Shown here: in pieces, positions 16,410-25,104 of the stretch
How the letters are laid out: each line of letters starts with the position of its first letter
How positions within the stretch are numbered: position 1 is the stretch's first letter
Assembly (NCBI RefSeq): GCF_003967515.1
Contig: NZ_BIFQ01000002.1
Location: 2,356,001 to 2,420,000, forward strand
Source of the DNA: Dictyobacter aurantiacus
Lineage (GTDB): Bacteria > Chloroflexota > Ktedonobacteria > Ktedonobacterales > Ktedonobacteraceae
Reading direction: 5' to 3'
Length of the DNA stretch: 64,000 nucleotides
Position numbers and translations under genes: made by a program
Notes under the pieces: model-generated
What the model was told of the DNA's origin: nothing
The model's database searches: none
The model's input: the letters and a program-made list of their open reading frames with translations, nothing else

Positions 16410-16670
16410 CTATGGTTTTTCGAGGATGCGCCGTTTTTCGCGTTCAAATTCCTGGTCGTTGAGCACGCCAGAGTCGTGTAACTCGCCGAGTTTTTGTAAA
16501 TTGGATAAGCGCTCGGAGGCTGATCTGGTGACTTTATCGGCCTCTGATGGTTCTTTAGCGCGCTTTGATGGCGATGGCTTTTTCTCTACAGGTGGTGTCT
16601 TGCCTGGAAATTTAGGTGGGTAGGTTGGCTGCATATAGGTTGGCGGTGCCGGGCGCTTTCTTCTGGTCAT
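16410..16670 (-). CDS. Small SHOCT-domain protein
   Basis: 86 aa: a basic Pro/Lys-rich N-terminal half and a C-terminal SHOCT motif (LQKLGELHDSGVLNDQEFE, then KRRIL). SHOCT domains are short helical-hairpin modules found at the ends of many proteins and are thought to mediate oligomerisation. No membrane segment is visible, and its partner is unknown. It is a single gene followed by strong terminators. Confidence 0.75.
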   Translation of the reverse strand: MTRRKRPAPPTYMQPTYPPKFPGKTPPVEKKPSPSKRAKEPSEADKVTRSASERLSNLQKLGELHDSGVLNDQEFEREKRRILEKP

Positions 16671-16910
16671 CGCTACGCTCCTTATTGGGTTTGATTGCTG
16701 GCTATGAGCTATGCGGTTTTATCGGTAGTATAGAGGAAGCTGTTCTCCTGGTGCATCATCCGAAGGGTGGAAATGGCTGCAGATAAAGCTGAACCCTGGT
16801 TATTCCTGTGTGGCGGAAGCCAGAGCCTGTGGCTTATAATCAAGGAAAGCCAGTGAAGGAGATGGTACTAGATAGTTGAATTGTGTGTGTTTGTGTGTTA
16901 TTCTACGTTT

Positions 16911-17552
16911 ATGTACACACTTGGTGAATTTGCAAAACTGGTAGGGGTCGTTCCCAAGACGTTGCAGCGATGGGACCGCGAAGGCCGACTCAAGGCGCAT
17001 CGCACCGTTACGAATCAGCGCTACTTTACCGATGAAGACCTCACTCTGGTGCTCGGGCTGGAAAAAAGCCCACAAAAGAAGCGGTGTCTTGTCTACTGCC
17101 GTGTTTCCAGCCCAGCACAAAAGCCCGATCTCATGAATCAGCGGCACCATCTTGAGCAGTTCTGTGCGGCTCGCGGACTGGTTGTTGATGAATGGCTTGA
17201 AGAAATTGGTGGCGGTCTCAACTTTGAGCGCAAAAAGTTTCTTGCCGTGGTAGATCGTATCATTGCTGGTGATGTGGGAATGCTCGTCATTGCCCACAGG
17301 GATCGATTGGCTCGCTTTGGCTTCCCGCTTATCGAGCACTTGTGTGAGATGCATCAGTGCGAACTCCTGGTGATGAATACACCGTCACTCAGTCCAGAGC
17401 AAGAGCTCACGCAGGATTTGCTCACGATTTTACACTGCTTTTCGAGCCGGCTGTATGGTTTGGGGAACTACCGAAAAACGGTGAAGGAGGCGCTGGCTCA
17501 TGGCAACGACCACAATCAAAGCCCACAAGATTCGCCTGCACCCAACGCCTGA
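16911..17552 (+). CDS. tnpA: IS607 family transposase TnpA (serine recombinase)
   Basis: 213 aa. Residues 1-50 form a MerR-like DNA-binding domain (YTLGEFAKLVGVVPKTLQRWDREGRLKA); residues 58-190 are a small serine recombinase with catalytic Ser66 in YCRVSSPAQ, LIIA-like GMLVIAHRDRLARFG, and a C-terminal helix region. It would catalyse strand exchange for element movement. ATG 16911 gives the family N-terminus; no Shine-Dalgarno is seen. The C-terminal 18 codons overlap tnpB in another frame. Confidence 0.92.
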   Translation: MYTLGEFAKLVGVVPKTLQRWDREGRLKAHRTVTNQRYFTDEDLTLVLGLEKSPQKKRCLVYCRVSSPAQKPDLMNQRHHLEQFCAARGLVVDEWLEEIGGGLNFERKKFLAVVDRIIAGDVGMLVIAHRDRLARFGFPLIEHLCEMHQCELLVMNTPSLSPEQELTQDLLTILHCFSSRLYGLGNYRKTVKEALAHGNDHNQSPQDSPAPNA

Positions 17553-18825
17553 GCAAGAAGACTATCTTCGACGGGCGGCAGGTACGCGTCGATTTGTCTA
17601 CAACTGGGGTCTGGCTGAATGGAACACGCACTATCAGGAGTACCAGGAAGGCAAGCGGGAGAAGAAGCCCACAGCCCACACCCTCAAGAAACAGTTTCAA
17701 GCCATCCGAGCCAGGGAATTCCCCTGGACCTTTGCGGTCACCAAATGTGTGATTGAAGGTGCCTTTGAGGATTTGGGAGATGCCTTCTCCCGCTTCTTCA
17801 AGGGACAGAACACCTACCCCACCTTCAAAAAGAAGAACAGGAGTCGGGAGTCTTTCTACGTTGCCAATGATAAATTTTCGGTTGGGGACCATTGGATCGT
17901 TGTCCCGGTGTTAGGTCAGTTTCTTCTGGACAAGCAGCAAGCCGATGGAATGCTGCCCCAGAAGATCCGCAACAAGACAAAGTACAAGCGTGGCCTGGGG
18001 AAGATCAACATGGCGGAGTCGCTGCGCTTCGTGAGTGCTGATTATGCAAAGACATCTGGCAAATGGCGCAATGAGCGCAAGCATGTGCTCTGTTCTTCTG
18101 TCAAAATCCTGGGGGCGACGATTGGCCTGTCTGGCGGTCATTGGTACGTGAGCATTCACGTGGAAATCCCCACTGTCTCTGTGGTCAATCCACATCCACT
18201 CGTCGGCGTTGATGTGGGCATCAAAGAAGCAGCGATTGTGAGCGATGGTCGGCGATTTAAAAACCACAAACCGTTGTCCAGGCAGATCAAGAAGCTGAAA
18301 CGTCTTTCGCGCTCGTTGAGTCGCAAACACTATGATCCCCAAACCAAACAGGGCAGCAAGAACCGCGAGAAGGCCAGGGTAAAACTGGCTCGCTTGCACG
18401 GCGAGATAGCCAACATGCGGCGAAATAGTCATCACAAGCTGACCACCGAGATGGCTCAGACGTGTAGCGTGGTGGGACTGGAAGACCTCCATATCAAAGG
18501 CATGTTCAAAAACCGGAAGCTGGCCAGAGCGATGGCAGACGCCGGACTCGGCCAGTTGCTCCAATTCTTTGCCACCAAAATGCAGGCGGTGGGAGGGCAG
18601 GCCATTGTCGTGGATCGGTTCTTCCCCTCGACCAAGAGATGCTCTGGGTGTGGGCATGTGAAGAAGCGCATGCCGTTGAAATATCGCACCTATTGCTGTC
18701 TGAAATGCGGTGTAGTGATAGACCGTGACTTGAATGCGGCACGAAACTTGGAACGTGAAGCCTGCCGCATGCTCGGAGAAGCGATTCGCGTTCCCGTTGT
18801 GGATAGTGGCTCTGGCCCAACGTAA
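17500..18825 (+). CDS. tnpB: RNA-guided endonuclease TnpB (IS607-associated)
   Basis: 441 aa. RuvC residues D238 (VGVDVG), E328 (VGLEDL) and D410 (IDRDLNAARN), with a zinc ribbon C381-x2-C384 ... C400-x2-C403, all intact. It differs clearly from the other TnpB in this window (different insert lengths and zinc-ribbon spacing), as expected for an IS607-linked lineage. Function: guide-RNA-directed cleavage that maintains the element. The guide probably comes from the tnpB 3' end and right flank (about 18700-18870). GTGAAGGAGG upstream of ATG 17500 supports the start. Confidence 0.92.
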   Translation: MATTTIKAHKIRLHPTPEQEDYLRRAAGTRRFVYNWGLAEWNTHYQEYQEGKREKKPTAHTLKKQFQAIRAREFPWTFAVTKCVIEGAFEDLGDAFSRFFKGQNTYPTFKKKNRSRESFYVANDKFSVGDHWIVVPVLGQFLLDKQQADGMLPQKIRNKTKYKRGLGKINMAESLRFVSADYAKTSGKWRNERKHVLCSSVKILGATIGLSGGHWYVSIHVEIPTVSVVNPHPLVGVDVGIKEAAIVSDGRRFKNHKPLSRQIKKLKRLSRSLSRKHYDPQTKQGSKNREKARVKLARLHGEIANMRRNSHHKLTTEMAQTCSVVGLEDLHIKGMFKNRKLARAMADAGLGQLLQFFATKMQAVGGQAIVVDRFFPSTKRCSGCGHVKKRMPLKYRTYCCLKCGVVIDRDLNAARNLEREACRMLGEAIRVPVVDSGSGPT

Positions 18826-18972
18826 AAGCGCCTGTGGAGACTGTGTGAGACCGAAACCGGTAGCTGATCTCAAGGCCCGGTGCCATGGCATTGGTCGATG
18901 AAGCAGGAACAACGAAATTTGCCAGATGTGCCAGCTTGCTGCACACATCTGCGTATCAAAATCGGAGCAGAG

Positions 18973-19779
18973 ATGATGAGACGACAATTCAGCCATACAT
19001 ATACAGCCCGTTACGATGAAGGCGATTGTTATGGCCACCTTACCCCGAGCGCGTTTTTACGGTATATGCAGGATATCGCGGCCCTGGATGCCGAGGATAT
19101 TCAACTGCCAGGAGATGGTTATTGGATTATTAAGCGTACGATGATCGATTTCACCGCCCCCGTCCAGATGCATACGCGCCTGGAGATGCAGACCTATGGT
19201 ATGGGCTTCTCACGCATTACCGCGCAGCGTGGCTACGAGGCGCGCATCGCCGGAGCTCCTCAGGATCAGCCTGTAATCAGCGCGCATTCGCTTTGGGTCT
19301 ATGTCGATAAGCGTGGCCGGCCAACTCGCCTGCCAGAAGGGACGGCCGCCATCTGGTTGCCCGACGGACCTGTTGCTCCCAGCCCTGAAGCCTCCTTCGC
19401 GCCCATGCCACAGGGCGCCCCTGAGACAACCACCTATCGCGTTCGCTTCTCGGATATCGATCTGATGAAGCATATGAATAACGCCGCCTATGTCGAGATC
19501 CTGGATAACGCGGCCTGGGAGATCTACACTCGCGCGGACATGACCCCTGAGACGGCCATTTTGGCGGCTCGTCAGTATGATATTGAATACCTGGAGAGTG
19601 CGCGCCTGGGAGAAAAGCTGGAGATTAGAACCTGGTTTGACGACTTCCCATCCGCGGGCAAATCCTTTACGCGCTATCAACAGGTCTGGCGCGGCGATAC
19701 TCTGCTCGCGCGCGCCCGTTCAAACTGGCTCTATAGCCTTGCAGGTAGCTCGACACACAGTGAGGCCGAGGGGCGTTAA
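18973..19779 (+). CDS. Acyl-[ACP] thioesterase (FatA/FatB-like double hotdog)
   Basis: 268 aa composed of two hotdog domains (about 1-130 and 145-260). It carries the YDEGDCYGHLTPSAFLRYMQDIA type first half and SDIDLMKHMNNAAYVEILDNA in the second half, the catalytic-site motif of acyl-ACP thioesterases and 4-hydroxybenzoyl-CoA-thioesterase-like enzymes. It releases free fatty acids from acyl-ACP, a soluble reaction. ATG 18973 follows a GGAG; the frame is open further upstream but without a ribosome-binding site and across likely IS607 flank. Confidence 0.85.
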   Translation: MMRRQFSHTYTARYDEGDCYGHLTPSAFLRYMQDIAALDAEDIQLPGDGYWIIKRTMIDFTAPVQMHTRLEMQTYGMGFSRITAQRGYEARIAGAPQDQPVISAHSLWVYVDKRGRPTRLPEGTAAIWLPDGPVAPSPEASFAPMPQGAPETTTYRVRFSDIDLMKHMNNAAYVEILDNAAWEIYTRADMTPETAILAARQYDIEYLESARLGEKLEIRTWFDDFPSAGKSFTRYQQVWRGDTLLARARSNWLYSLAGSSTHSEAEGR

Positions 19780-19789
19780 TCCCCCGGCC
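19764..19789. terminator. Hairpin around the thioesterase stop codon
   Basis: GGCCG-A-GGGG pairs with CCCC-CGGCC; the stop codon TAA lies in the 7-nt loop. It separates the thioesterase from the convergent HdeD-like gene and probably terminates one or both. Confidence 0.55.
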
Positions 19790-19849
19790 GGAGCGTAGAT
19801 TTGTTCACCTGACTTACGATGTCGCACCGCCTTCGTGTTAAAGCGTTGC

Positions 19850-20434
19850 TTATGTCCAGGATTGAGGTGTCTGAGGATATGGCGGCTGTGTCTGCATCTG
19901 CTGTGGCCGCATCCTGAAGGCTATTACCGTCAGCAAGATCCCCCCGATGATGCCACAGATGCCCAGCAAGAATGGGAGCGCGGCCACCACCAGCGGAAAA
20001 ACGATAAAGAGAATCGCAGCCAGGACGATACTGAGCACCCCGACGCTGACGGCTTCCGATCCGGCCCCTCGTATTCCGCTGATCAACTGCGTTAAGCCGT
20101 GGATCAGACAGAGAATGGCCAGGTAGAGGATCAGGATGGATGGGATAAGGGCGGCCCCAAAGAGTGGCTTCATCACAACCAGGATGCCTCCAATAATGCC
20201 GGCGGCCCCGGAAACAGCCTTCCATCCCCTTGAAGGGCTCTCATGGGTAAATGCATCTATCAGCGCCAGAACGCCCATGACCAGCAGATAGAAACCAATT
20301 GCGGTAGCAATAAGAATGATAGCTTTAAACGGTGAGATGATGAGGTACAAACCCAGTATGAAGGCTGCGATCCCTTCAAGTAGCACAATCCACCAGGCTT
20401 GCCGACGCTGAACAATGTTGAACGCATCAATCAT
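19850..20434 (-). CDS. HdeD family membrane protein (DUF308)
   Basis: 194 aa with six hydrophobic segments in three pairs, starting with QRRQAWWIVLLEGIAAFILGLYLI, the typical first DUF308 repeat (W-W-I-V-L-x-G-I-x-x-I-x-x-G). HdeD in enterobacteria is linked to acid resistance; in other bacteria the role is unknown. The chosen ATG follows ACAAGGAGG; longer frames extend upstream without a ribosome-binding site. The C-terminus is Pro/Gln rich. Confidence 0.85.
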   Translation of the reverse strand: MIDAFNIVQRRQAWWIVLLEGIAAFILGLYLIISPFKAIILIATAIGFYLLVMGVLALIDAFTHESPSRGWKAVSGAAGIIGGILVVMKPLFGAALIPSILILYLAILCLIHGLTQLISGIRGAGSEAVSVGVLSIVLAAILFIVFPLVVAALPFLLGICGIIGGILLTVIAFRMRPQQMQTQPPYPQTPQSWT

Positions 20435-20657
20435 GGCAGTTGCCTCCTTGTTTCTATTAAGCCTTTGTACTGTGAGTATAGGGCACACGAATGTGCTTGT
20501 CTTCATCCAAAAGATGGAGACTTCAGGTATGTGCAGGTTGATCATGAAATGGTCCAGGATACAAGTTTGCGGCATCTTCATGGTATGCTAGTAGAGGCAA
20601 TTGTAAACACTGTTGTTTGTATTGTTTGGTATCGTTGCCCAAGGAGGTTGTAGAAAC

Positions 20658-22352
20658 ATGGCTACACCTGAGTCTGGTTCTCAGTCTAAAGGCCCACATA
20701 TGCTTGACTATGAAGTCGAGCGGATGCGTTTTCAGATCGATGTTCCTGAACATTTTAACTTTGCCGTTGATGTAATTGGGAAGTGGGCGCGGGACCCCGA
20801 TAAGCTGGCGATGCTGTGGGTGGGTCCTACCGGCGAGGAGAGGCGGTTGACCTTTGAGTATTTCGCGATGCGCTCCAGCCAGGCCGCGCAACTTTTTACA
20901 CAGCAGGGGATTCAAAAAGGCGATCGTATACTGGTGATGTTGCCACGGCTGACCGAGTGGTGGGAAAGTATCCTGGGCCTGATGAAGATCGGTGCCATTG
21001 CGATCCCTTGCACCACCTTGCTCACACCTGGTGATATCCAGTATCGCGCCAACATCGCTGAGGTGCAGGGAATCATTACCGATAGCGAAGGCATGCTCAA
21101 AGTTGACCAGGTGCGCGCTGACTGTTCCTCACTCAAGCATCTGGTGCTGGTCAACGATCAAAATCAGGCGATTGCAAATGCTGAATGGATCGATTATCGT
21201 AGCGCGTTAGAGGATGTCGGTTTCGATTATGTGGCGCCGGAGATCAGGAGCGATGATCCATGCCTGATCTACTTTACCTCGGGTACCGTTGGCTATCCCA
21301 AAATGGTGCTGCACACCCATACCAGCTATCCTCTTGGACACACTATCACCGGAAAATATTGGCTGGACCTGCACGAGGATGACCTGCATTGGAATGTGAG
21401 CGAGCTTGGTTGGGCGAAAGCTGCCTGGAGCAACCTCTTCGGTCCCTGGGTGATGGGCGCGGCCATGTTTATCCAGGATGCGCGTGGCAAGTTCAGCGCT
21501 AATGAGACGCTGGACATGTTGCATACCTACCCTATTACCACCCTCTGTGCGCCTCCAACCGTCTATCGTATGCTGGTGCTGGATGAGCCTCTGGCCTATC
21601 TCAAGACGCACAAGCCGAAGGCTCTACGTCACTGCGTTGGCGCCGGCGAGCCACTGAATCCCGAGGTGATTCGTATGTGGGAACAGCATACCGGTCTGAC
21701 GATTCGCGACGGATATGGGCAGACCGAAACAGTGCTGTTGTGCGCTAATTTCCCTTCGCTGCAGGTTAAGCCTGGCTCAATGGGCAAGCCGTCTCCTGGC
21801 TTCGATGTCAGCGTTATCGACCACGAAGGGAACGAATTGCCACCGATGCAGGAAGGCGATATCGCGGTACGCGTCAAGCCCGAACGGCCGAAATGGATGT
21901 TCAAAGAGTACTGGCAGAATCCTGAGGCGACCGCCGCCAGCATTCGAGGGGACTGGTATATCACGGGCGATCGCGCTTATAAAGATGAAGATGGCTATCT
22001 GTGGTTTGTCGGTCGGGCCGACGATGTCATTATCTCCGCCGGTTATCGCATTGGACCTTTCGAGGTTGAAAGTGCCCTCAAAGAGCATCCCGCCGTGGTC
22101 GAGTCGGCTGTTATCGCCAGCCCTGACGCTATGCGCGGCGAGATCGTCAAGGCATATGTAGTTCTGGCCCCCGGCTATCAGCCATCCCCGGCGCTGGCTA
22201 CTGAAATGCAGGATCACGTCAAACGTGTGACCGCGCCGTATAAGTATCCGCGTGAGATCGAGTTTGTGGATTCTCTGCCCAAAACCATTTCGGGCAAGAT
22301 TCGTAGAATTGCGTTGAGAGAGATGGAGCGTCAGAAAAAAACCGGCGCATAG
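20658..22352 (+). CDS. Acyl-CoA synthetase, medium-chain type (ANL superfamily)
   Basis: 564 aa adenylate-forming enzyme producing acyl-CoA from a carboxylate, ATP and CoA. Seen: the P-loop-like YFTSGTVGYPKM (205-216), GYGQTET, the hinge region with YITGDRAYKDEDGYLWFVGR, and the catalytic Lys547 in PKTISGK. The form resembles ACSM/acetyl-CoA-synthetase-like medium-chain enzymes. AAGGAGG about 10 nt ahead of ATG 20658 sets the start. It is monocistronic, divergent from hdeD; a weak hairpin (GGGGAAAT/ATTTCCCT, about 22395-22425) follows. Confidence 0.9.
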   Translation: MATPESGSQSKGPHMLDYEVERMRFQIDVPEHFNFAVDVIGKWARDPDKLAMLWVGPTGEERRLTFEYFAMRSSQAAQLFTQQGIQKGDRILVMLPRLTEWWESILGLMKIGAIAIPCTTLLTPGDIQYRANIAEVQGIITDSEGMLKVDQVRADCSSLKHLVLVNDQNQAIANAEWIDYRSALEDVGFDYVAPEIRSDDPCLIYFTSGTVGYPKMVLHTHTSYPLGHTITGKYWLDLHEDDLHWNVSELGWAKAAWSNLFGPWVMGAAMFIQDARGKFSANETLDMLHTYPITTLCAPPTVYRMLVLDEPLAYLKTHKPKALRHCVGAGEPLNPEVIRMWEQHTGLTIRDGYGQTETVLLCANFPSLQVKPGSMGKPSPGFDVSVIDHEGNELPPMQEGDIAVRVKPERPKWMFKEYWQNPEATAASIRGDWYITGDRAYKDEDGYLWFVGRADDVIISAGYRIGPFEVESALKEHPAVVESAVIASPDAMRGEIVKAYVVLAPGYQPSPALATEMQDHVKRVTAPYKYPREIEFVDSLPKTISGKIRRIALREMERQKKTGA

Positions 22353-22599
22353 AGCGTGTATATTACAGATCGACGTTTGATCGTGCTATATGGGGGGAAA
22401 TGACTGCACGGTATTTCCCTCCTCATTCTCTTTGGTCGTGCCCAATTTGGAGCAACGTAGTTTCTTACATTCATTTTACATTTGTGTGGAACTTATTTGA
22501 TTATTCTGGTCTATCTTAGAAATAGAGAAACTACGAAAGAATGTGTACCGAAAAGTAATCTTAAATCGTGCTAGAGAGAAAAAACAGAAGGTAAGAGCT

Positions 22600-23679
22600 A
22601 TGTTTAGGGACGAAGAAAATGAATATGCTCCAACTTATAGACCATACGTGCCGCGGCCCGAGACCGTTCCTGCCGTAATAGATCATACAGCCCCTTACTA
22701 TGGGCAGCAGCCTCAGAGGCCAGCCTCGCCCCAATATGGGCAGCAGGGAGGTGGTTGGCAGCAGGGTCCCTATTATGGGCAGCAACCTCAGAGGTTAGTT
22801 TCGCCCCAATATGGGCAGCAGGGAGGCGGGGCGCCGCAGGATCCGGCACCGCAGCCTCCTACACCACGGCCTGCGCCTAAGAAATCCTCAGGTATGCGTA
22901 CCGGTTCGATATTCTTGTTAACTGTTGTATTAATGGCTATCTTCGGGGTTGGACTGTTTGCTGGCTGGCAGTATGCAGGCGGTAGCGTGGCTACAACGAC
23001 CACTACCCATTCGACGACGAGTTCTGGTTCGTCAAATGTGACGGTGAGCTCAACCTTGCCTCAAACGCAGCGAGAAACCGCGATTGAGAAGATCAAGCCA
23101 TCGGTCGTTGAACTGGACGTCACCACCAACCAGGGACAGCAACTGGGTTCGGGCGTAATCATTGATAAAAATGGCGATATTATTACCAACAACCATGTTG
23201 TCGATGGTGCCCAGACGATCAAAGTGGTCTTGTATGATGGTCGCTCGATGACGGCTCAACTGGTTGGTACCGCCGCCCAGGACGACCTGGCTGTGGTGCA
23301 TGTGCAGCCCTTTGCGAAGATGGTCGTTGCCACGATTGGCGACTCAACCAGACTGACCGTGGGACAGAATGTCCTGGCCGTTGGTAATCCACTGGGCATC
23401 ACTGAGACCGTTACCAGTGGCATCATTAGCGCCCTCAACCGCAGCGTCAGCGAGTCGAACACCGTCACCATCAACAACGCTATTCAGACCGATGCCGCCA
23501 TTAATCCTGGTAATAGCGGTGGCGCCCTGATCAATGAGCAGGGTGAGCTGATTGGCATCCCAACATTGACCGCCATCAATACCGAGTCAAACACGCCGGC
23601 CAATGGTGTTGGCTTCGCCATCCCATCCAGCCTGGTGAAGACCGCTCTGTCACAGATTATTCAGCAGCCCGCTCAATAA
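22600..23679 (+). CDS. HtrA-like trypsin-type serine protease (S1C), membrane-anchored, no PDZ
   Basis: 359 aa. The cytosolic N-terminal ~100 residues contain two near-identical 25-residue Gln/Tyr/Pro-rich repeats (YYGQQPQR-x-x-SPQYGQQGGG), then one TM segment (about 103-122), a Ser/Thr-rich linker, and a trypsin-like domain with the triad His199 (TNNHVV), Asp229 (AQDDLAVV), Ser306 (NPGNSGGAL). The usual C-terminal PDZ is absent, as in short DegS-like variants. Probably an outside-facing quality-control protease. ATG 22600 follows AGAAGGTAAG; a GTG 19 codons upstream is less likely. Confidence 0.9.
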   Translation: MFRDEENEYAPTYRPYVPRPETVPAVIDHTAPYYGQQPQRPASPQYGQQGGGWQQGPYYGQQPQRLVSPQYGQQGGGAPQDPAPQPPTPRPAPKKSSGMRTGSIFLLTVVLMAIFGVGLFAGWQYAGGSVATTTTTHSTTSSGSSNVTVSSTLPQTQRETAIEKIKPSVVELDVTTNQGQQLGSGVIIDKNGDIITNNHVVDGAQTIKVVLYDGRSMTAQLVGTAAQDDLAVVHVQPFAKMVVATIGDSTRLTVGQNVLAVGNPLGITETVTSGIISALNRSVSESNTVTINNAIQTDAAINPGNSGGALINEQGELIGIPTLTAINTESNTPANGVGFAIPSSLVKTALSQIIQQPAQ

Positions 23680-23728
23680 TGGCAATATAGGCTGCAGAAG
23701 TCCAAAAAATATATTATAATATCAGTAA

Positions 23729-23774
23729 ACCATATGAGCGAGCAGTTCAATGATGAACTGCTCGCTCATATGGT
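23729..23774 (+). terminator. Long perfect terminator hairpin after the HtrA-like gene
   Basis: A 21-bp perfect stem (left arm begins ACCATATGAGCGAGC, 23729-23749) with a 4-nt loop and T-containing tail, 50 nt after the stop. Confidence 0.8.
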
Positions 23775-23949
23775 GTTTATCATAGCTAACATCTATTTAC
23801 AGTCAGATTGCGCAAGGGCTGTATATTTCTCCTTACGAGGGTATATTATTTGCCTCAGACCTTTATGTTATACTGATTTCAAACCGTTAAAGTGCTTTTG
23901 TTAGCTGTTCCTCTCTTATGCTTCACTCTTGTATAGATAGGAGGCCAGT

Positions 23950-24462
23950 TTGCCTGTTTCTGTTTCCAATTCCAGGCTGATCTATAATGCGCTCAAAGCC
24001 TGTGATGTGAAAATTATTTCGGCTCTGCCGGAGACGTGGCTGGTACACCTTATACGCATGGCTGATGACGATCCGGATATGCAACTGATACGCATCGCCA
24101 AAGAGGAGGAGGCCATCGGTATCTCCGCAGGGGCTCATCTGGCCGGGGTGAATAGTGCGCTGTTGATGCAGAATCATGGCTTTCTGGCGGCCATCAATCC
24201 GATCGTTTCATTGGCCCTTTTGTGCAAAATCCCTCTCGTCATGCTTATAAGTTACAGGGGACACATGGGGGAAAAGGATGCCTGGCAGACGCAGGGTGGC
24301 CTGGTAACTGAACCCATCTTGCGCGCCTTGAATATTCCTGTCTGGCATCTGAATAGCGCGGCGGATATCGATCGCCGCATCAAAGACGCGCAGACGCTGG
24401 CTCATTCCGCGCTACATCCGGTCGCGATCTTGTTGTCACGTGAATTGATGTGGGAGGACTGA
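23950..24462 (+). CDS. TPP-dependent decarboxylase, alpha subunit (sulfopyruvate/phosphonopyruvate decarboxylase-like)
   Basis: 170 aa matching the TPP pyrimidine-binding half of two-subunit decarboxylases (ComD type). Seen: the conserved KEEEAIGISAGAHLAG, with the Glu that activates TPP, and NHGFLAAINPI, then SYRGHMGEKDAWQTQGGLVTEPIL. TTG 23950 is used as start because TAGGAGG lies 5-6 nt upstream. The beta subunit starts 2 nt after the stop, so translation is coupled. The true 2-oxoacid is unknown; the downstream cyclase-family enzyme suggests a catabolic pathway rather than coenzyme M synthesis. Confidence 0.82.
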   Translation: MPVSVSNSRLIYNALKACDVKIISALPETWLVHLIRMADDDPDMQLIRIAKEEEAIGISAGAHLAGVNSALLMQNHGFLAAINPIVSLALLCKIPLVMLISYRGHMGEKDAWQTQGGLVTEPILRALNIPVWHLNSAADIDRRIKDAQTLAHSALHPVAILLSRELMWED

Positions 24463-24464
24463 AC

Positions 24465-25040
24465 ATGCTGCGATCTGATGCCTTGAAGGCTATTTATCCC
24501 GATATTCAGGACCATATTGTGGTCACCATCATGGGGGCGGTGGCTGCTGAATTGTATAGTCTGGGACATCGCCACAACTTCTTCTATCTGCAGCATGCCA
24601 TGGGATTGGCGTCCTCAATGGGGCTAGGGATCGCTTTATCCATGCCCCGGCACAAAGTGATTGTAATGGATGGTGATGGCTCACTGCTCATGAATCTGGG
24701 CACCCTTAGTACGATGGCCCGCTACCGGCCTGCTAACCTGCTGCATATCGTCTTTGATAATGAAAGCCTGCTCTCGGTTGGCGGCTTCCCTACGGCGACC
24801 GCGACCGGCACGGATCTGGCTGGCATCGCCCGCGCTTCTGGCATACCCGTAGTTAAGGAGGCCGATACTCCGGCGAGCTTGAATGACGCCGTTCAGCAGG
24901 CGCTATCGACCGGCGGAATGACCACTGTGGTCTCGAAGGTCGAGGCTATAGGCCCTAAATCGTTTCAGATGGACTTGCCGCTGCTGGAAAATCGCTTTCA
25001 GTTCAAGCGCAAGCTGGCGGAAATGGCCCTCTCTCGCTAA
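24465..25040 (+). CDS. TPP-dependent decarboxylase, beta subunit (ComE-like, TPP-binding)
   Basis: 191 aa with the TPP diphosphate/Mg motif MDGDGSLLMNLGTLSTMA and the closing HIVFDNE about 27 residues later, preceded by the HAMGLASSMGLGIALSMP loop. It pairs with the preceding subunit to form the complete decarboxylase. GGGAGG overlaps the end of the alpha gene and sets ATG 24465. The next gene follows after 64 nt with its own AAGGAG, probably the same operon. Confidence 0.85.
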   Translation: MLRSDALKAIYPDIQDHIVVTIMGAVAAELYSLGHRHNFFYLQHAMGLASSMGLGIALSMPRHKVIVMDGDGSLLMNLGTLSTMARYRPANLLHIVFDNESLLSVGGFPTATATGTDLAGIARASGIPVVKEADTPASLNDAVQQALSTGGMTTVVSKVEAIGPKSFQMDLPLLENRFQFKRKLAEMALSR

Positions 25041-25104
25041 GTAATCCCGTACAATCCTGCTACCATCAGCTAGCGTAGAGCATATCTCAAAGAAGGAGCA
25101 ATTC

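Larger units (their letters stand above)
16880..18850 (+). mobile_element. IS607-type insertion sequence (serine recombinase + TnpB)
   Basis: A MerR-like/serine-recombinase TnpA gene overlaps a tnpB gene by 53 nt, the typical IS607 layout. Limits are approximate, because these elements have no long inverted repeats and insert at short GG-like targets. The flanking genes, SHOCT and thioesterase, appear intact, so the insertion is intergenic. Confidence 0.8.

Noticed and set aside
17911..19038. Long 375-codon minus-strand frame across the IS607 tnpB
   Set aside because: It is the mirror of a clear TnpB gene, with Cys/His-rich low-likelihood protein and no ribosome site.
22680..22830. Short tandem repeats, considered as a CRISPR array
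   Set aside because: The repeats are in frame inside the HtrA-like gene and have no spacer structure; no CRISPR array is seen anywhere, despite the Cas8c-like protein.
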